From NCBI GenBank assembly GCA_003132905.1, contig PKZC01000321.1, positions 14,529 to 39,074 of the forward strand: a stretch of DNA of 24,546 nt, in the 5' to 3' direction. Within the stretch, counting starts at the first letter, position 1. Every line of letters starts with the position of its first letter. The position numbers were made by a program, and so were the translations under genes. Origin of the DNA: Bryobacterales bacterium (GTDB taxonomy: Bacteria; Acidobacteriota; Terriglobia; Bryobacterales; Bryobacteraceae). The notes under the pieces are model-generated. The model had not been told where the DNA came from. It was given only the letters and a program-made list of their open reading frames with translations, and did no database searches. Positions 22,130-24,546 of the stretch are shown one piece after another.

Positions 22130-24546
22130 ATGGCCACCAAACGCATTCTTGCAACTGTCTGCTTAAGGACTGCGGTAACGCTCGCGTTGCTCGCGCTGTT
22201 CTCATCCGTCACGCAAGCCCAGCAAGTCCAACTCAGTTATTTCAATAACTACTTTGTGACCGGAGATTACGCCGTTGGAGGCGTGAGCCTGAGTGGGAAG
22301 ACGGGCGCAGTAAGCAGCAGTATCAACTTTAGCGGAGTGCCTTGCACCAGCGGGCCGGGATTGTTCGCCGGCGTCGTCCCGTGCACCTCCAAGGGCGCCC
22401 AGCCGGCCGACGTCATCGCTGCGTTTCTGTACTGGCAGACCATCGAGACCACGGCACCGTGCTCGCCGCAATGCGGGAGTTCAGGTAGCGGTTCCTTCAA
22501 TGGTTCCGCTAACACTTTCAACGGAGTTGAGTTGGGCAATCCTACTGTCGCCGCGTGCGCGGCGGGCGGCGGAACGCAATCAAACGCATACGCGCGTGTC
22601 TATCGCGCCGATGTTCTCAGGTTTCTTCCCATCAATAACACCACGGATGTCCGCGTTGGCAATGGGACGCAGACCTTCACACTCACCAGCAGCTCGACGA
22701 ACACGCAATTCGTCGGCGCCAGTCTGGTTGTGGTTTATCGTCTCGTGACACCGGGAAATTCGCGGATCGCGCCGCTGCGGTCGGTTCTGATTTACGACGG
22801 CTCCTTCACCGGTACTCCCGGCGCAGAAGACCTGGACCAAACCATGGGCGGCTTTTATCAGGCTGCGAAGAACCCTGCGGCTAAAATGACGCACATCGTT
22901 GGCAACGGGAAAGCGGGTTTTAGGGAAACGCTCACCGTAAACGGCAGCATTCCGTCGGGCCAGTCGGGCACGCCAATCGACGGGGACCAGGGACCCGGTT
23001 GGGATGTTGACACATTCAACTACAATCTCGCGGCGAATGCCTCATCGGTTGAGACGAAGGTTGTACTCTCGTCGGACTGCCTATCGTGGGCCGCAATCAT
23101 TACCAGCGTCAATGTTCAGGATTCGGATTTTGACGGCATTCCCGACATAGCGGAGGAGTACGGCCTTAATTTTAATCCAGGCGTTCGATACGACGGTATC
23201 GTCCCCCTGCCATCACCGGCATCGGCTCCAACTCCGGCTACATTCGGCACTTGCCAGCAGTCCCCGAGCACCTGCGTGAATCTGCCGGCCATGGGAGCGA
23301 ATCCGCTCGTTCCGGACATTTTTGTGCAGGTCGATTGGATGTACGACCAGGGCGGGACCACCAACCCGGACGGGAGTCCTAACCCGCCGCACAGCCATAA
23401 CCCGCAGATTGCCGCGCTCAACATGGTCGGGGGGGTCTTCAAAGCCCACGGGATTAACATACATTTCGACGTCGGCAGCGACAATCCACTATCCCACTGC
23501 CAAGCTGCCAATAGCACCACTATAGGGCCATGCAATTATCAGTCGCAAAACTCGCCATACATCGTTCCCGCTGCCTATGCTCACGGAGGCAACGCGATCA
23601 ATGAAGCCGGCACTCTTCTGTGCCCGAACTCTGTAACATCGTCCAACTGCGCTTTTCCGGGTCAATCCAACCTGTACTCGGTACTCGGCTGGAAGTTCGG
23701 ATTGGACGCGATCAGGGATGGAGATCTATTCCTCCAACTGCCGCAACTTTTCCCGCAAGACGAAAAAGACACTGTTCACTACGCCCTCTTTGGCCATGCC
23801 TTGGGCGCGACCACACCGTTCAGCACGCCCGAGGCCGGCAGCATCTCCGGTATTGCCGACCATCCTGGCGGAGACATCCTGGTTACGCTTGGCCTGTGGC
23901 GATCTGACAATGCCGCTTTCGATCAGGTGGGAACTATGCTGCAGCAGGCTGGCACGCTTATGCACGAGCTGGGCCACAACCTCGGTCTATCGCACGGCGG
24001 GTGGTCCGACACCCCAAACTGCATGCCGAACTATGCCAGCGTTATGAATTATCTGTATCAGGTAGCCGGACTGACGGATGCTAAGGGCAATGAGAACATC
24101 GATTATTCCTACGGGCTGCTGCTGCCGCTGTTCGAGAACGCTCTATCCGTGAAGATTCCAATGGGCATTCAACTCTACCGTGTCCGATATTTCGGTCCGC
24201 TCAACAGCAATCCCAAAAGTTCGCTTGTCAATACGCCCGGCCAGGCTTCCAAGGCTTATTGCACCACCGGATTCTCATCGCAGCCCGGGCAATCGTACGT
24301 CCGTTTGGAATGGCCCTCTGTCTCCACCCCTGACTGGAGCAACGGCACAGTTCCTTCAGGAACCAAGCTTGGGCCACTCGACATCAACTTCGACGCCACC
24401 ACAGGCAACCAGCTCATCACCAACGAGACCTTCTTTGATTCACCCGACTGGATCAGTCTCAATCTCCAGCAAGTGTCGGCGCGGCCGAATGCTGATGGAT
24501 TTTCGTCGAATGCCGAGCTAGCCCAGGTCGGTCTCTCCCAGCTAGG
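22130..24546 (+). CDS. Secreted zinc metalloprotease, metzincin type (partial, runs off right edge)
   Basis: Open from ATG 22130 to the end of the window (805 codons, no stop). The N-terminus is a signal peptide ending near VTQAQ. A beta-rich region follows (for example PADVIAAFLYWQTIE and SVLIYDGSFTGTPG). A calcium-type acidic repeat, DSDFDGIPD (331-339), resembles thrombospondin type 3 repeats. The catalytic motif HELGHNLGLSH (612-622) is a textbook HExxHxxGxxH, followed by a Met-turn in SVMNY (M639). Together these define the metzincin clan, so a zinc endopeptidase acting outside the cell is expected. Several cysteines suggest disulfides. An in-frame ATG at 22112 is possible, but the spacing of the GGGGA site favours 22130. 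The specific family (such as M43-like) cannot be set by eye. Confidence 0.88.
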   Translation, partial: MATKRILATVCLRTAVTLALLALFSSVTQAQQVQLSYFNNYFVTGDYAVGGVSLSGKTGAVSSSINFSGVPCTSGPGLFAGVVPCTSKGAQPADVIAAFLYWQTIETTAPCSPQCGSSGSGSFNGSANTFNGVELGNPTVAACAAGGGTQSNAYARVYRADVLRFLPINNTTDVRVGNGTQTFTLTSSSTNTQFVGASLVVVYRLVTPGNSRIAPLRSVLIYDGSFTGTPGAEDLDQTMGGFYQAAKNPAAKMTHIVGNGKAGFRETLTVNGSIPSGQSGTPIDGDQGPGWDVDTFNYNLAANASSVETKVVLSSDCLSWAAIITSVNVQDSDFDGIPDIAEEYGLNFNPGVRYDGIVPLPSPASAPTPATFGTCQQSPSTCVNLPAMGANPLVPDIFVQVDWMYDQGGTTNPDGSPNPPHSHNPQIAALNMVGGVFKAHGINIHFDVGSDNPLSHCQAANSTTIGPCNYQSQNSPYIVPAAYAHGGNAINEAGTLLCPNSVTSSNCAFPGQSNLYSVLGWKFGLDAIRDGDLFLQLPQLFPQDEKDTVHYALFGHALGATTPFSTPEAGSISGIADHPGGDILVTLGLWRSDNAAFDQVGTMLQQAGTLMHELGHNLGLSHGGWSDTPNCMPNYASVMNYLYQVAGLTDAKGNENIDYSYGLLLPLFENALSVKIPMGIQLYRVRYFGPLNSNPKSSLVNTPGQASKAYCTTGFSSQPGQSYVRLEWPSVSTPDWSNGTVPSGTKLGPLDINFDATTGNQLITNETFFDSPDWISLNLQQVSARPNADGFSSNAELAQVGLSQL

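Overview
The window looks like chromosomal DNA of an Acidobacteriota bacterium, most likely near Bryobacterales / Candidatus Solibacter. This is an inference from gene content: an Oar-like TonB receptor with a carboxypeptidase-regulatory N-domain, a planctomycete-type cytochrome/DUF1549/DUF1553 protein paired with DUF1501, and a very large Ser/Thr kinase with a C-terminal TPR region. No rRNA, tRNA, insertion sequence or CRISPR array was seen.

Layout. Positions 1-18736 are read entirely from the minus strand. From about 8.7 kb leftward there is one tightly packed run: substrate-binding protein, permease and ATPase of a NitT/TauT-type ABC importer; a ureohydrolase that looks like a nickel-dependent guanidine hydrolase (GdmH/Sll1077 type); a fusion of a CbiX-like chelatase domain to a DUF362 domain; then ureF, ureD, ureA, ureB and the first 279 codons of ureC, which runs off the left edge. 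Read as a pathway, guanidine is imported and hydrolysed to urea plus ammonia, and urease then splits the urea. Both hydrolases are metal enzymes that need nickel. The chelatase-like fusion sits exactly between them and is a candidate, undescribed metallocentre assembly factor. It appears to start at a CTG codon overlapping the gdmH stop codon.

Upstream of the importer (8741-13190) are a TonB-dependent receptor and, overlapping its 3' end by 11 nt, a glutathione-peroxidase-fold protein with no cysteine at all, so the peroxidatic residue is lost. A near-consensus sigma-70 promoter precedes the receptor gene. At 13505-18736 lies a second minus-strand operon: a seven-bladed beta-propeller, a PSCyt1/DUF1549/DUF1553 c-type cytochrome protein, and a Tat-exported DUF1501 protein. 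Diverging from it on the plus strand (18911-21877) is a membrane Ser/Thr kinase with an N-terminal zinc ribbon and an extracytoplasmic TPR region. The window ends in an open secreted metzincin-type protease gene starting near 22130.

Limits: all calls rest on reading motifs and context by eye. Family assignments of the urease subunits, ABC transporter, kinase and TonB receptor are secure. Guanidine as the substrate, and a nickel role for the fusion protein, are inferences.
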